Shown here one piece after another: positions 50,810 to 58,796 of a DNA stretch of 64,000 bases (positions are counted from its first letter, which is position 1; each line of letters opens with the position of its first letter). Under the pieces are notes generated by a model. That model was not told where the DNA came from. It worked only from the letters and a program-made list of their open reading frames with translations, and ran no database searches. A program made the position numbers and the translations under genes. Origin of the DNA: Taishania sp037189645 (GTDB lineage Bacteria; Bacteroidota; Bacteroidia; Flavobacteriales_D; Crocinitomicaceae); assembly GCA_037189645.1 (NCBI GenBank), contig JBBCIY010000013.1:62001-126000 (forward strand), given 5' to 3'.

Positions 50810-51994
50810 ATGCTTCTGTTTTATGATATTTTTGTCCTTGGAATCATTTTTATCACTCTGGTGATCTGTATGATACTTATCATCAAGGGAAAGCAGCAGA
50901 AACGTTCTAAATTTTTCCTGGCAACGATCCTTTTCAGCATCTCCTGGTACGCCATGATCTATCTCCTGATAAACACAGGAATGATATTGAAGTGTACGTT
51001 CCTTTTCGGATGGGGAATGCCTATCTATTATCTGGTTCCACCCTTTTGCTATTGGTACGTCCTCAGTATATTCAAGCCTGAATGGAAGTGGAAAAAATCA
51101 GACCTGATCCATTTACTTCCGGCGCTGATCGGGCTGGTTGATACCGTTCCGATCATTTTTTCAGCTGAAAAGCAAACGATCATAGAAACAATTGTGAAGG
51201 ACTTCGGTCATGTCCATCTGTACAATACAACCTGGCTGATTCCTCATAAATTTCACTTTATCGCCAGGCCTGTACAGGGATTAAGCTACATGGCCGCTAT
51301 ATGGCTATTGCTGCTGCCTTCACTTATCCGGAACAAGGATGCTTTCCGGAGAAACCAAAGCAGGAATAATCACTGGCTGCTGATCTTTACGATCCTGATG
51401 ACCACCATTTATCTCGCACTAGCTACTTTCACATTTATAGGAATGACAAATACATACGAAGGCAAACAGGTGTTCGATATCATCAAAATCCCGTTGATAT
51501 GGCTGGCCATCTCTTTCTTTGCCCTGGGAATGTATCTTTTCCTGAACCCATCGATACTTTACGGAATGGAGGAGCAAAAGATCCCCGACAAGAAAGTACT
51601 TCCCGATAAGAAGACCGAGGCGCTCACCACACAGCAAATGAATCATTACGCCGGATTACTGGAACGTTATATACAACAGGAATCTCCTTACAGAAGACAA
51701 GGCATCAGCATAAATGACTTTGCCACGGAAACAGGAATTCCGGCCAGAACACTTTCGTATGTCCTGAACCATCATTACAAGATGCGGTTTACCGATTTTG
51801 TCAACAAATACCGGATATCCTACGTCATATCCAGGCTAAATGAAGGATACTGGAAACACGTTACGCTGGAAGGACTGGCATTAGAGGCAGGATTTTCTTC
51901 AAGAAGCACATTTTTCTCTGCTTTTAAAAAAATAACCGGCCAAAGTCCCTCCCAATACATTGACGATCTGCAACAAAGCGACCCGGCCCGCTAA
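50810..51994 (+). CDS. Membrane-anchored AraC-family transcription regulator
   Basis: The 394-residue protein has about seven membrane helices in residues 1-250 and a C-terminal AraC DNA-binding domain at about 295-388 with two helix-turn-helix parts (SINDFATETGIPARTLSYVLNHHYKMRFTDFVNKYR, then LEGLALEAGFSSRSTFFSAFKKITGQSPSQYI). Such membrane AraC proteins are common in Bacteroidetes and may sense a signal within the membrane. They must act on DNA at the membrane or after release. No target gene is evident; the divergent GNAT gene is a candidate. Confidence 0.9.
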   Translation: MLLFYDIFVLGIIFITLVICMILIIKGKQQKRSKFFLATILFSISWYAMIYLLINTGMILKCTFLFGWGMPIYYLVPPFCYWYVLSIFKPEWKWKKSDLIHLLPALIGLVDTVPIIFSAEKQTIIETIVKDFGHVHLYNTTWLIPHKFHFIARPVQGLSYMAAIWLLLLPSLIRNKDAFRRNQSRNNHWLLIFTILMTTIYLALATFTFIGMTNTYEGKQVFDIIKIPLIWLAISFFALGMYLFLNPSILYGMEEQKIPDKKVLPDKKTEALTTQQMNHYAGLLERYIQQESPYRRQGISINDFATETGIPARTLSYVLNHHYKMRFTDFVNKYRISYVISRLNEGYWKHVTLEGLALEAGFSSRSTFFSAFKKITGQSPSQYIDDLQQSDPAR

Positions 51995-52111
51995 ACAAAA
52001 CCGGTTTCTTTCAGGGAAAAATACATTCCGAAAACTGTTTTTTATTGTCTTATTTTCCGAAAACAGAACAACGAAACCCTTGATTTCGCTTCTCATTCGG
52101 GATTATCGCCC

Positions 52112-52322
52112 TACTTTTGCCTCCACAAAACCCGAACAATCAAATTGATTCAAAAATACATCACCTCCACGAAGTTTGTCGCATATGCGGCCCTAACGCT
52201 AGTTGATTCGTTTCATTCTGACCACCGTCAGTATACATGATGAAAATCAACTTTTAGTTCACTACAACACAGTTATGATTTCCAGCTGTATCATCTTAGC
52301 CTGCGGATTCAATCGCAGGCTA
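52112..52322 (+). ncRNA. Candidate small RNA of about 200 nt with its own -7 box and end hairpin
   Basis: The 432-bp gap between the AraC gene and gpsA holds no plausible protein gene. TACTTTTG (52112-52119) is a perfect TAnnTTTG box. A 9-bp stem (TAGCCTGCG at 52297-52305 and its complement 52314-52322) lies about 200 bp downstream and is followed by a short T-rich stretch. gpsA has a separate promoter beyond the hairpin, so this unit is probably not its leader. No -33 TTG is at standard spacing, and I could not match it to 6S, SRP RNA, RNase P or tmRNA. Confidence 0.42.
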
Positions 52323-52330
52323 TTTTGTTG
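52297..52330 (+). terminator. Hairpin at the end of the candidate small RNA
   Basis: Perfect 9-bp stem with an 8-base loop (GATTCAAT), followed by ttttgttg. Confidence 0.6.
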
Positions 52331-52383
52331 TGTTCAGGCAACAGGAATAAATTTCGTGAGAACACAACATCTCATCCCTCCCA

Positions 52384-52415
52384 TTGTCGTTTATTCAAAA
52401 TAATATCTACATTTG
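52384..52415 (+). promoter_or_regulatory. Promoter of gpsA
   Basis: TTG (52384-52386), 21-bp spacer, TACATTTG (52408-52415). It ends 11 bp before the ATG at 52427, implying a leader of about 5 nt. Confidence 0.7.
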
Positions 52416-52426
52416 CGTTTACTAGA

Positions 52427-53425
52427 ATGAACTCGGAAAAGAAAATAGCTGTTATCGGAGGGGGTAGTTGGGCAACTGCGATCGTGAAGATATTATGTAA
52501 TAACGTTTCTTCTGTTAACTGGTGGATGCGGAATGATGCTGCGGTTCGTCATATATTGAAGTACCGGCATAATCCCAATTACCTGCAATCGGTAGAATTC
52601 GACCTGAATAAAATCAATGTGAGCACCAACCTGGTGGAAATCATCGAACCTGCCGATATTGTGATCATCGCTACGCCATCCGCTTTTCTGGTAAAGACAT
52701 TCGAAAATTTTCCTACTGAATTACTTTTCGATAAGATCGTATTTTCCGCGGTAAAAGGGATCGTTCCTGAATACCACGCTATTCCCGCAAGATACATCCA
52801 CAAAACCTTCGGGACACCATACAGCAAGATCGGGATCATCTGCGGCCCCTGCCATGCAGAGGAAGTAGCTTTGGAACGTCTTTCCTACCTGACAATCGCA
52901 TGCCAGGAAGAACGGATCGCAGATACGGTATCAGAACTGATGTCGTGCCGTTATATCAAGACAACCGCTTCGGACGACCTGTTCGGAACAGAGCTTTCCG
53001 CAGTACTGAAAAACGTCTACTCCATTGCTTCAGGAATTTGCGCGGGACTGGGATACGGAGATAATTTTCAGGCCGTGCTGATCAGCTGTGCCATCCAGGA
53101 AATTGAAAACTTCATTGATGAAGTCAGCCCGATTCACAGGGATGTAAAATCAAGCGCTTACCTGGGCGACCTGCTCGTAACGGCTTATTCCAAATTCTCA
53201 CGCAACAGGACATTCGGGTTCATGATCGGGAAAGGATACTCCGTAAAATCCGCTCAACTGGAAATGGATATGATCGCAGAGGGATATTATGCAGTAAAAA
53301 GCGTGATGGAAATCAAGAAGAAATTTGAAGTGGAAATGCCGATCGTGGAAGCGGTCTATAATATCCTTTATGAAAAGATTTCTCCTGTGATCGAAATGCG
53401 GATCCTTACGGAAAAACTAAACTAA
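52427..53425 (+). CDS. gpsA: NAD(P)H-dependent glycerol-3-phosphate dehydrogenase
   Basis: GpsA reduces dihydroxyacetone phosphate to glycerol-3-phosphate for phospholipids. The protein has 332 residues from ATG 52427. The nucleotide loop is GGGSWATA, followed by DIVIIATPSAFL, SAVKGI with the catalytic Lys region, ICGPCHAEEV (GPSxAxE in most members) and GTELSAVLKNVYSIASGICAGLGYGDN with the conserved Lys-Asn. An extension to 52325 runs over the promoter and was rejected. It is followed by aspartate kinase after 66 bp. Confidence 0.94.
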   Translation: MNSEKKIAVIGGGSWATAIVKILCNNVSSVNWWMRNDAAVRHILKYRHNPNYLQSVEFDLNKINVSTNLVEIIEPADIVIIATPSAFLVKTFENFPTELLFDKIVFSAVKGIVPEYHAIPARYIHKTFGTPYSKIGIICGPCHAEEVALERLSYLTIACQEERIADTVSELMSCRYIKTTASDDLFGTELSAVLKNVYSIASGICAGLGYGDNFQAVLISCAIQEIENFIDEVSPIHRDVKSSAYLGDLLVTAYSKFSRNRTFGFMIGKGYSVKSAQLEMDMIAEGYYAVKSVMEIKKKFEVEMPIVEAVYNILYEKISPVIEMRILTEKLN

Positions 53426-53491
53426 GCCGGCACAAAGTCGAAAGAAGGCACCTTTCCTATGTGCGTCATAACAAGATAAACTTAACTAAGC

Positions 53492-54763
53492 ATGGAAGTA
53501 TTTAAGTTCGGAGGGGCATCTGTAAAAGATGCTGAGGCAGTCAGAAACGTCACTGAGATCATCCGTTTATTTGAAGGAGAAAAATTAGTGGTTGTCATTT
53601 CCGCAATGGGAAAAACGACAAATGCACTCGAAGTGATCGTGGACGCATTGTGCAAACGAAATAAAAACGTTTTCAGTGAAAAGCTGAACGACCTGAAAAC
53701 ATTTCATTTCAACATTGCAGATCAGCTGTTTGATTCCAAAGAGCATCCTGTATATCACCAGCTGAATGACGTTTTTCAAAGCCTGGAAAACCGCTACAAC
53801 GAAGAAATTCCGGATAACTATAATTATGAATACGACCAGGTTGTTTCATTGGGAGAGATCATTTCCACGCTGATCGTAGAAGCTTATATCCGTGAATGCG
53901 GCTTTTCCTCAAAATGGATGGATGCCCGCCGCCTGATCCGTACCAATAATACATTCCGTGATGCGGACGTGGACTGGAAACGGACGGAAGAATTGATCCG
54001 GGAAAATGTGCTCCCCGTATTTGAACAGGAAAATGTGTTGATTACCCAGGGATTTATCGGGCATACACCTGAATTGCTGACGACAACGCTGGGAAGGGAA
54101 GGTTCGGATTTCACTGCCGGAATTTTCGCTTACTGCCTGAATGCTGAGCACGTGACAATCTGGAAAGATGTTCCCGGTATGCTGAATGCTGACCCGAAAT
54201 ACTTTGACGATACGGTAAAGCTGGATAAAATTTCGTTTCATGAGGCGATTGAACTGTCTTATTACGGGGCAAGCGTCATTCACCCGAAGACGTTGAAGCC
54301 TTTACAAAACAAAAACATCCCGTTATTTGTCAAATCTTTTGTCAATCCACAGGCAGAAGGGACAGAAATACAGGCTTCCACAGCATTTGACCACCTGATC
54401 CCTTCTTTTATCTTTAAAATCAGCCAGATCCTGGTTTCTTTCAGGACAAGGGATTTTTCATTCATCGTAGAATCACACCTGAGCGATATTTTCAACCGGC
54501 TTTCGGAGATCGGTGCGAAAATCAACCTGATGCAGAATTCCGCCTTGAGCTTTTCAATCCTGGTCGATGCTGAAAAAGTGGACGTTGATATTCTCCTGAA
54601 CGCATTTCAGAAAGATTATGAAGTCAGGTATAACGAAGGGCTGGAACTGGTAACAATCCGCCACTACGACCAGGCGACAATTGACCGCGTAACTGTAAAC
54701 AAGGAAATTTTGCTGGAGCAATACGCGCGCCAGACGGCGAGAATTGTGATGAAAGACAAATAA
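53492..54763 (+). CDS. Aspartate kinase, monofunctional
   Basis: The 423-residue protein phosphorylates aspartate, the first step to Lys, Met and Thr. It has KFGGASVKD near the N-terminus, VVVISAMGKTTNALE, FIGHTPELLTTTLGREGSDFTAGIFAYCL and VTIWKDVPGMLNADPKY, all standard. A C-terminal ACT-like region (LVSFRTRDFSFIVESHLSDIFNRLSEIGAKINLMQNS) suggests feedback control. It is shorter than typical 450-residue lysC. It is in line with gpsA and the gene downstream, whose start lies 5 bp past its stop. Confidence 0.93.
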   Translation: MEVFKFGGASVKDAEAVRNVTEIIRLFEGEKLVVVISAMGKTTNALEVIVDALCKRNKNVFSEKLNDLKTFHFNIADQLFDSKEHPVYHQLNDVFQSLENRYNEEIPDNYNYEYDQVVSLGEIISTLIVEAYIRECGFSSKWMDARRLIRTNNTFRDADVDWKRTEELIRENVLPVFEQENVLITQGFIGHTPELLTTTLGREGSDFTAGIFAYCLNAEHVTIWKDVPGMLNADPKYFDDTVKLDKISFHEAIELSYYGASVIHPKTLKPLQNKNIPLFVKSFVNPQAEGTEIQASTAFDHLIPSFIFKISQILVSFRTRDFSFIVESHLSDIFNRLSEIGAKINLMQNSALSFSILVDAEKVDVDILLNAFQKDYEVRYNEGLELVTIRHYDQATIDRVTVNKEILLEQYARQTARIVMKDK

Positions 54764-54768
54764 TCAAC

Positions 54769-55569
54769 ATGGCTGAAAAACGTAAAGGAGCCCGCTCTCT
54801 AAAAGACATTCCCGCTGAAATCCTCGTTCAATTGAATGAAGGGAAAATAGAATCGGCGAACCTGGTTGAATGGCTGGCTGTTGATCAGCGGTTGTTACTG
54901 GAAAACCTGTTAAAGCAACATTCCCGGCTGGATTATTTATCGCCTGTTCTAAACGAAATCGATCACCTCAGAAAACAGACCGTTAATACAGTCAATGAAG
55001 CGATCGGAGGGCATTTATTACTGCTGGCAACAGAAAATAACGACCTTGATTTTTTACAGTCGCTTTCAGTGCATCGGTCAGACGTTGTCCGCTGCTGGGC
55101 GACCTACTTTATTGGGAAAAACGCTGATCTGTCGATCGAAGAAAAGCTAAAGCAGATCCAGGTATTTGCTGCGGACGGGCATTTTGGGGTAAGAGAAATC
55201 AGCTGGATGGCTGTCCGCCGGGATATTACCAGGCATCTTTCAAAAAGCATTAACATCTTAGCCTCCTGGTCAGCGCATGAAGATCCGAACATCAGGCGCT
55301 TTGCAAGCGAAGCAACACGGCCACGGGGAGTCTGGTGTGAGCACATTGAAGAATTGAAACAAAATCCTGCATTGGGGCTCTCAGTACTGGAACCATTGAA
55401 GGCCGATGCTGCAAAATATGTACAGGACAGTGTCGGGAACTGGCTCAATGACGCAAGCAAAACACAGCCAGGATTCGTGAAAGAATTATGTCAGCGCTGG
55501 GAGAAAGAAAGCAATGCAAAGGAAACGAAGTACATTCTAAAAAAAGCACTGCGAACATTGCATAAATAG
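54769..55569 (+). CDS. HEAT-like DNA alkylation repair protein (AlkC/AlkD-type)
   Basis: The 266-residue, all-helical protein fits the DNA alkylation repair glycosylase superfamily. The strongest sign is PNIRRFASEATRPRGVW, the AlkC-type motif, followed by LSVLEPLKADAAKYVQDSVGNWLNDASK and the C-terminal YILKKALRTL. These enzymes remove positively charged alkylated bases such as 3-methyladenine and 7-methylguanine. The gene starts 5 bp after aspartate kinase and is probably co-transcribed, an odd pairing. Confidence 0.85.
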   Translation: MAEKRKGARSLKDIPAEILVQLNEGKIESANLVEWLAVDQRLLLENLLKQHSRLDYLSPVLNEIDHLRKQTVNTVNEAIGGHLLLLATENNDLDFLQSLSVHRSDVVRCWATYFIGKNADLSIEEKLKQIQVFAADGHFGVREISWMAVRRDITRHLSKSINILASWSAHEDPNIRRFASEATRPRGVWCEHIEELKQNPALGLSVLEPLKADAAKYVQDSVGNWLNDASKTQPGFVKELCQRWEKESNAKETKYILKKALRTLHK

Positions 55570-55580
55570 CGGTATCGTCT

Positions 55581-55598
55581 TATCGCATTATTGCGATA
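55581..55598. repeat. TATCGC-type dispersed palindrome
   Basis: Core TATCGCATTATTGCGATA with outer GGTATCG...CGATACC arms (55571-55600) between two convergent genes. The only other inverted repeat between them is this one, so it may double as a terminator. Confidence 0.88.
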
Positions 55599-55614
55599 CC
55601 AGGATCTGATACTT

Positions 55615-56292
55615 TTAAGATCCGGACTTTTCTCTTTTCCAGGCTCTTGTCATCTCCCGTTTTCCGGGAGGACCCGGCAATGGCTCTATGTCAAAACCAA
55701 TTGATTTCAAGTCACGCTTTACCTGTCCTTTTGCACAATACGTCACTAAAAATCCGTTCGGTTTCAGCAAGTCATACATTTTCCGTAAAATTTCCGGAGC
55801 CCACATATCTGCCTGTGCCCGGGGACCGAATGCATCGTAATAGATCACATCAAACTGTCCTGGACGGGGAATGAAATCCTCTATTTTTGCATGTATCTTC
55901 TCAAAAGAAAATACATCCGACAACTGGTGCAGTGTGTTCCAGTCAACTTTGTGCAGCTGCTCAAACCTGGATCGATGCTCTTCACCGATCAGTGAACAAT
56001 AATCCATTTGCACCGCAGTATCAAAATCAACAGGATAGGCTTCAATACCACTGTAATGGATCCTCCTGTTGGTCTGTTCCGCTTCGACACAGGTCAGCAA
56101 TGCATTCAACCCGGTACCGAATCCCATTTCAAATACGCTCAGTTCTTCTTGTCCTGCCGCCTGAATGCCGTGCCTTATAAACACATGCGCCGCTTCCTGT
56201 ACAGCACCATGAGAGGAATGATAGGTTTCATCCAGATGAGGCAGGTAAATGGTCCTGGAACCATCGCTTGTGGTAATGATCTTATGCTCCAT
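55615..56292 (-). CDS. mnmD: tRNA 5-methylaminomethyl-2-thiouridine methyltransferase, MnmD-type
   Basis: The 225-residue protein is the stand-alone methyltransferase half of MnmC, which makes mnm5s2U34 in tRNA. It has DETYHSSHGAVQEAAHVFI near the start, the SAM loop VFEMGFGTGLNAL, and YDAFGPRAQADMWAPE (the family's YLDAFSPxxNPELW region). It ends EPLPGPPGKREMTRAWK, close to the usual GFGRKREMLxG. It begins 1 bp after the stop codon of the upstream unknown gene, so the two are in one operon. Confidence 0.92.
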   Translation of the reverse strand: MEHKIITTSDGSRTIYLPHLDETYHSSHGAVQEAAHVFIRHGIQAAGQEELSVFEMGFGTGLNALLTCVEAEQTNRRIHYSGIEAYPVDFDTAVQMDYCSLIGEEHRSRFEQLHKVDWNTLHQLSDVFSFEKIHAKIEDFIPRPGQFDVIYYDAFGPRAQADMWAPEILRKMYDLLKPNGFLVTYCAKGQVKRDLKSIGFDIEPLPGPPGKREMTRAWKREKSGS

Positions 56293-56293
56293 T

Positions 56294-56659
56294 TCAGACG
56301 ACTTTCAGCTGTTCTTCCGTATAATATTCATTTTGAATAAAATATTCAATCATTCCTTCTTTCAACAGGTGTTGCTGCTGGCGGTGATCCAGCGGAGGAA
56401 GGTGCTGAAGCAGCTTAAAGTGCGGCCAGTTATCGGCATCCCTTCCTTCAAACTCATAATACCCATAGGGTTCAAGCAATGTGCAGATCGCAATGTGCAT
56501 CAAATCGGTTTTCTGGTTTTTATTAAACTTACGGTACCCTTCACCCAGCTCATTCACACCGATTAAAAACAGAATAGCAGAAACATCCATTCCCTCTCCA
56601 AACTTTTCTTCCAACAACGATTTCAATTTTTGAAATCTCAATTCAACATGATGATCCAT
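56294..56659 (-). CDS. Conserved hypothetical protein upstream of mnmD
   Basis: A 121-residue, soluble and largely helical protein (DHHVELRFQKLKSLLEEKFGEGMDVSAILFLIGVNELGEGYRKF). I do not recognise a named domain. A one-base gap to mnmD suggests that it serves with tRNA modification or is simply co-expressed. A -7-like box (TAATTTTG, minus strand, 56684-56677) lies 18 bp upstream of the start. Confidence 0.75.
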   Translation of the reverse strand: MDHHVELRFQKLKSLLEEKFGEGMDVSAILFLIGVNELGEGYRKFNKNQKTDLMHIAICTLLEPYGYYEFEGRDADNWPHFKLLQHLPPLDHRQQQHLLKEGMIEYFIQNEYYTEEQLKVV

Positions 56660-56744
56660 TCTCTGAAATTATATCGCAAAATTAACAATAGATTTCAACC
56701 TGTATTGTCTTCAAATTTTGTAATTTCGAAAAAAATAGATCGAA

Positions 56745-57356
56745 ATGAAGCAGTTTTTTAAAAGTATGGCAGTTGCGGCAGGAGTTATGGTACTTGCTGC
56801 ATGTGGAGGAGAATCAGAAGAAAGCAAAGAAAATGTTACTTACAGCTACGACCATAAAAATTCCACTATGGAATGGACTGCTTTCAAATTTGTAAGTAAA
56901 GCTCCGGTAAAAGGTACATTCAACAAAATTGTCGTTTCATCTGTTACAGAAGCGAAAGACATCAAAACACTGGCGGAATCCTTCGGATTTACCATCCCGG
57001 TGAACTCCATCGAAACGTTGGATGAATCAAGGAATGCGAAAATCATTGAGTTTTTCTTCGGTGTACTGTCAACGGAGGAATTAACCGGACGCATTGTTAA
57101 GCTAGCCGATGACGGAACCGCAGAACTGGAAGTCACCATGAACGGGATTACTGATATCGTGACCGGAAAATATGAAATTACAGACAATTATTTCTCGTTC
57201 AAAGCGACGATGGACATTGCCAAATGGAATACCGATAAGGCAATTGCCGTGCTGAATGAGAACTGTAAGGAAAACCACACCGAAAATGGTGTAACAAAAG
57301 TATGGTCGGAAGTTGACCTGTCGTTTACAACAAAAGTGGTTGAAAACAAGAAGTAA
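56745..57356 (+). CDS. YceI-family lipoprotein
   Basis: The 203-residue protein has a lipoprotein signal (VMVLAACGG). The rest fits the YceI lipocalin-like family, which binds isoprenoids in its barrel: SYDHKNSTMEWTAFKF, PVKGTFNKI and VTGKYEITDNYFSFKATMDIAKWNTDKAI. It is probably exported to the periplasm or outer membrane. It has its own terminator and is divergent from the mnmD operon. Confidence 0.9.
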   Translation: MKQFFKSMAVAAGVMVLAACGGESEESKENVTYSYDHKNSTMEWTAFKFVSKAPVKGTFNKIVVSSVTEAKDIKTLAESFGFTIPVNSIETLDESRNAKIIEFFFGVLSTEELTGRIVKLADDGTAELEVTMNGITDIVTGKYEITDNYFSFKATMDIAKWNTDKAIAVLNENCKENHTENGVTKVWSEVDLSFTTKVVENKK

Positions 57357-57385
57357 AAACTTTCCCGGGATTCCTATTCTCAGTG

Positions 57386-57416
57386 AGGCTTAAGCAGGTA
57401 TTGTTTAAGCCTTTTT
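57386..57416 (+). terminator. Terminator of the YceI gene
   Basis: AGGCTTAA (57386-57393) pairs with TTAAGCCT (57405-57412), then T-run. Confidence 0.85.
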
Positions 57417-57438
57417 CATTCCGTTGAACTGCCTATCA

Positions 57439-57456
57439 TATCGCATTATTGCGATA
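57439..57456. repeat. TATCGC-type dispersed palindrome
   Basis: Core TATCGCATTATTGCGATA between the YceI terminator and the stop of the convergent Bcr/CflA gene, 7 bp from that stop. Confidence 0.88.
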
Positions 57457-57463
57457 TAGCTAT

Positions 57464-58681
57464 TTACCCGCGACGTGCTGCTTTCCTCCTGCTGATTCCC
57501 GGTGCAACAACCAGCATCAGCATCGTCAAAAAAGAGAGTGAAAAGATAGTAATGAACATGGTATTTGCAGAATCTCCCTGGAACACTCCTATCGTTGCTG
57601 CCACTATTGCTCCTATTCCCATCCTGATGGCTCCTCCCAGAGCGGATGCAGCACCTGAATTATCGGTAAACGGGGCTAACGAAGCGGCTGTCGCATTGGG
57701 ATTGATAAAACCTACCAAAAACAAGATCGAAAACAAGCCGGCAACAGCCCAATGATACCGGATGTGGGGATCGGAGTAAAACAACAGCAAGAATACAAAG
57801 GCAACAGCAGTGATGAGCACAGATGTGGTCTTTGCAATTTTAATGTAATTGAAATAATTGGTCAGCACTCCGTTGAGATAGCTTCCGGCTATCAATCCCG
57901 ACGCATTGATCGCGAAAATGACTGAAAAAGTTTCTTTGTCAAGAGTATAAATTGTCTGGAAAACATAGGAAGCAGACGAAATATAAGCAAACAATACAGA
58001 CATGGAAATGCTTCCCGCCAATGTATAGAACAGGAATGTCGGGTTTTTAAAAATCTCCCAATAGTTCTTACTGATTTTCTTTATTTCCAGTTTATTGGAA
58101 TGCATGTACCTGCTCGTTTCAGGGAGACAGAAATAGATCAATGCGGTAACAATCATCGAAAAGACTGCCAAAAAATAAAAAATATAATTCCAGTCTGCAT
58201 TCTTCAACAATAAGCTCCCGATACTCGGCGCGATTAACGGTGCAACTCCCATCACCAGCATTATCAAGGAAAAAGCTTTAGCCCGTCTTTCCTTTTCATA
58301 TACATCACTGATAATAGCGTTGGACGCGACCATACCGACACATCCGCCTAATGCCTGCAACAGACGCATGCCGATCATGGTTTCAATGTTGCGTGACAAA
58401 GCACATCCAATTGCCGCGATGATGTAGATCAGAAGCCCCGCCAGCAACGGTTTTTTACGTCCGTATTTATCTACTATAGGGCCATAGATCAACTGACCGA
58501 CAGCGATCCCGAAAAAATAAGACGTCAGGGTAAATGTTACGTGTTTTTCATCCGTACCAAGATCGTCTGCAATCCGGGAAAACCCCGGTAAGTACATATC
58601 GATTGTAAAAGGGCCGATTGCCGCTAAAATCCCAAGGAGAATGATGAGAAATGTCCTGTTGATAGTCGTTGTATGTGTCAT
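57464..58681 (-). CDS. Bcr/CflA family drug-efflux transporter (MFS)
   Basis: The 405-residue protein has twelve membrane helices of the major facilitator type. Its start matches the Bcr/CflA group: LLGILAAIGPFTIDMYLPGFSRIADDLGTDEKHVTFTLTSYFFGIAVGQLIYGPIVDKYGRKKPLL. The motif GRKKPLL after helix 2 is motif A. Members export bicyclomycin, chloramphenicol or sulfonamides with proton exchange. The gene is transcribed alone between two palindromes. Confidence 0.93.
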   Translation of the reverse strand: MTHTTTINRTFLIILLGILAAIGPFTIDMYLPGFSRIADDLGTDEKHVTFTLTSYFFGIAVGQLIYGPIVDKYGRKKPLLAGLLIYIIAAIGCALSRNIETMIGMRLLQALGGCVGMVASNAIISDVYEKERRAKAFSLIMLVMGVAPLIAPSIGSLLLKNADWNYIFYFLAVFSMIVTALIYFCLPETSRYMHSNKLEIKKISKNYWEIFKNPTFLFYTLAGSISMSVLFAYISSASYVFQTIYTLDKETFSVIFAINASGLIAGSYLNGVLTNYFNYIKIAKTTSVLITAVAFVFLLLFYSDPHIRYHWAVAGLFSILFLVGFINPNATAASLAPFTDNSGAASALGGAIRMGIGAIVAATIGVFQGDSANTMFITIFSLSFLTMLMLVVAPGISRRKAARRG

Positions 58682-58715
58682 AATTGAAATGCGAAAGTAA
58701 CTCTAATTATCGCCA

Positions 58716-58733
58716 TATCGTAATATTGCGATA
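58716..58733. repeat. TATCGC-type palindrome, diverged
   Basis: TATCGTAATATTGCGATA with one arm mismatch, preceded by a further half-copy TATCGCCATA at 58709-58718. It lies upstream of the Bcr/CflA start and downstream of rluF. Confidence 0.7.
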
Positions 58734-58796
58734 TGACGAAACCGTAAATAATTCTGCCGGTGTTATCGTATCTGCTGTAATTTCCCTGAGAATACG

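Noticed and set aside
52112..52330. tmRNA or RNase P RNA as identity of the candidate small RNA
   Set aside because: Too short, no tRNA-like ends or tag reading frame, and none of the conserved RNase P blocks.
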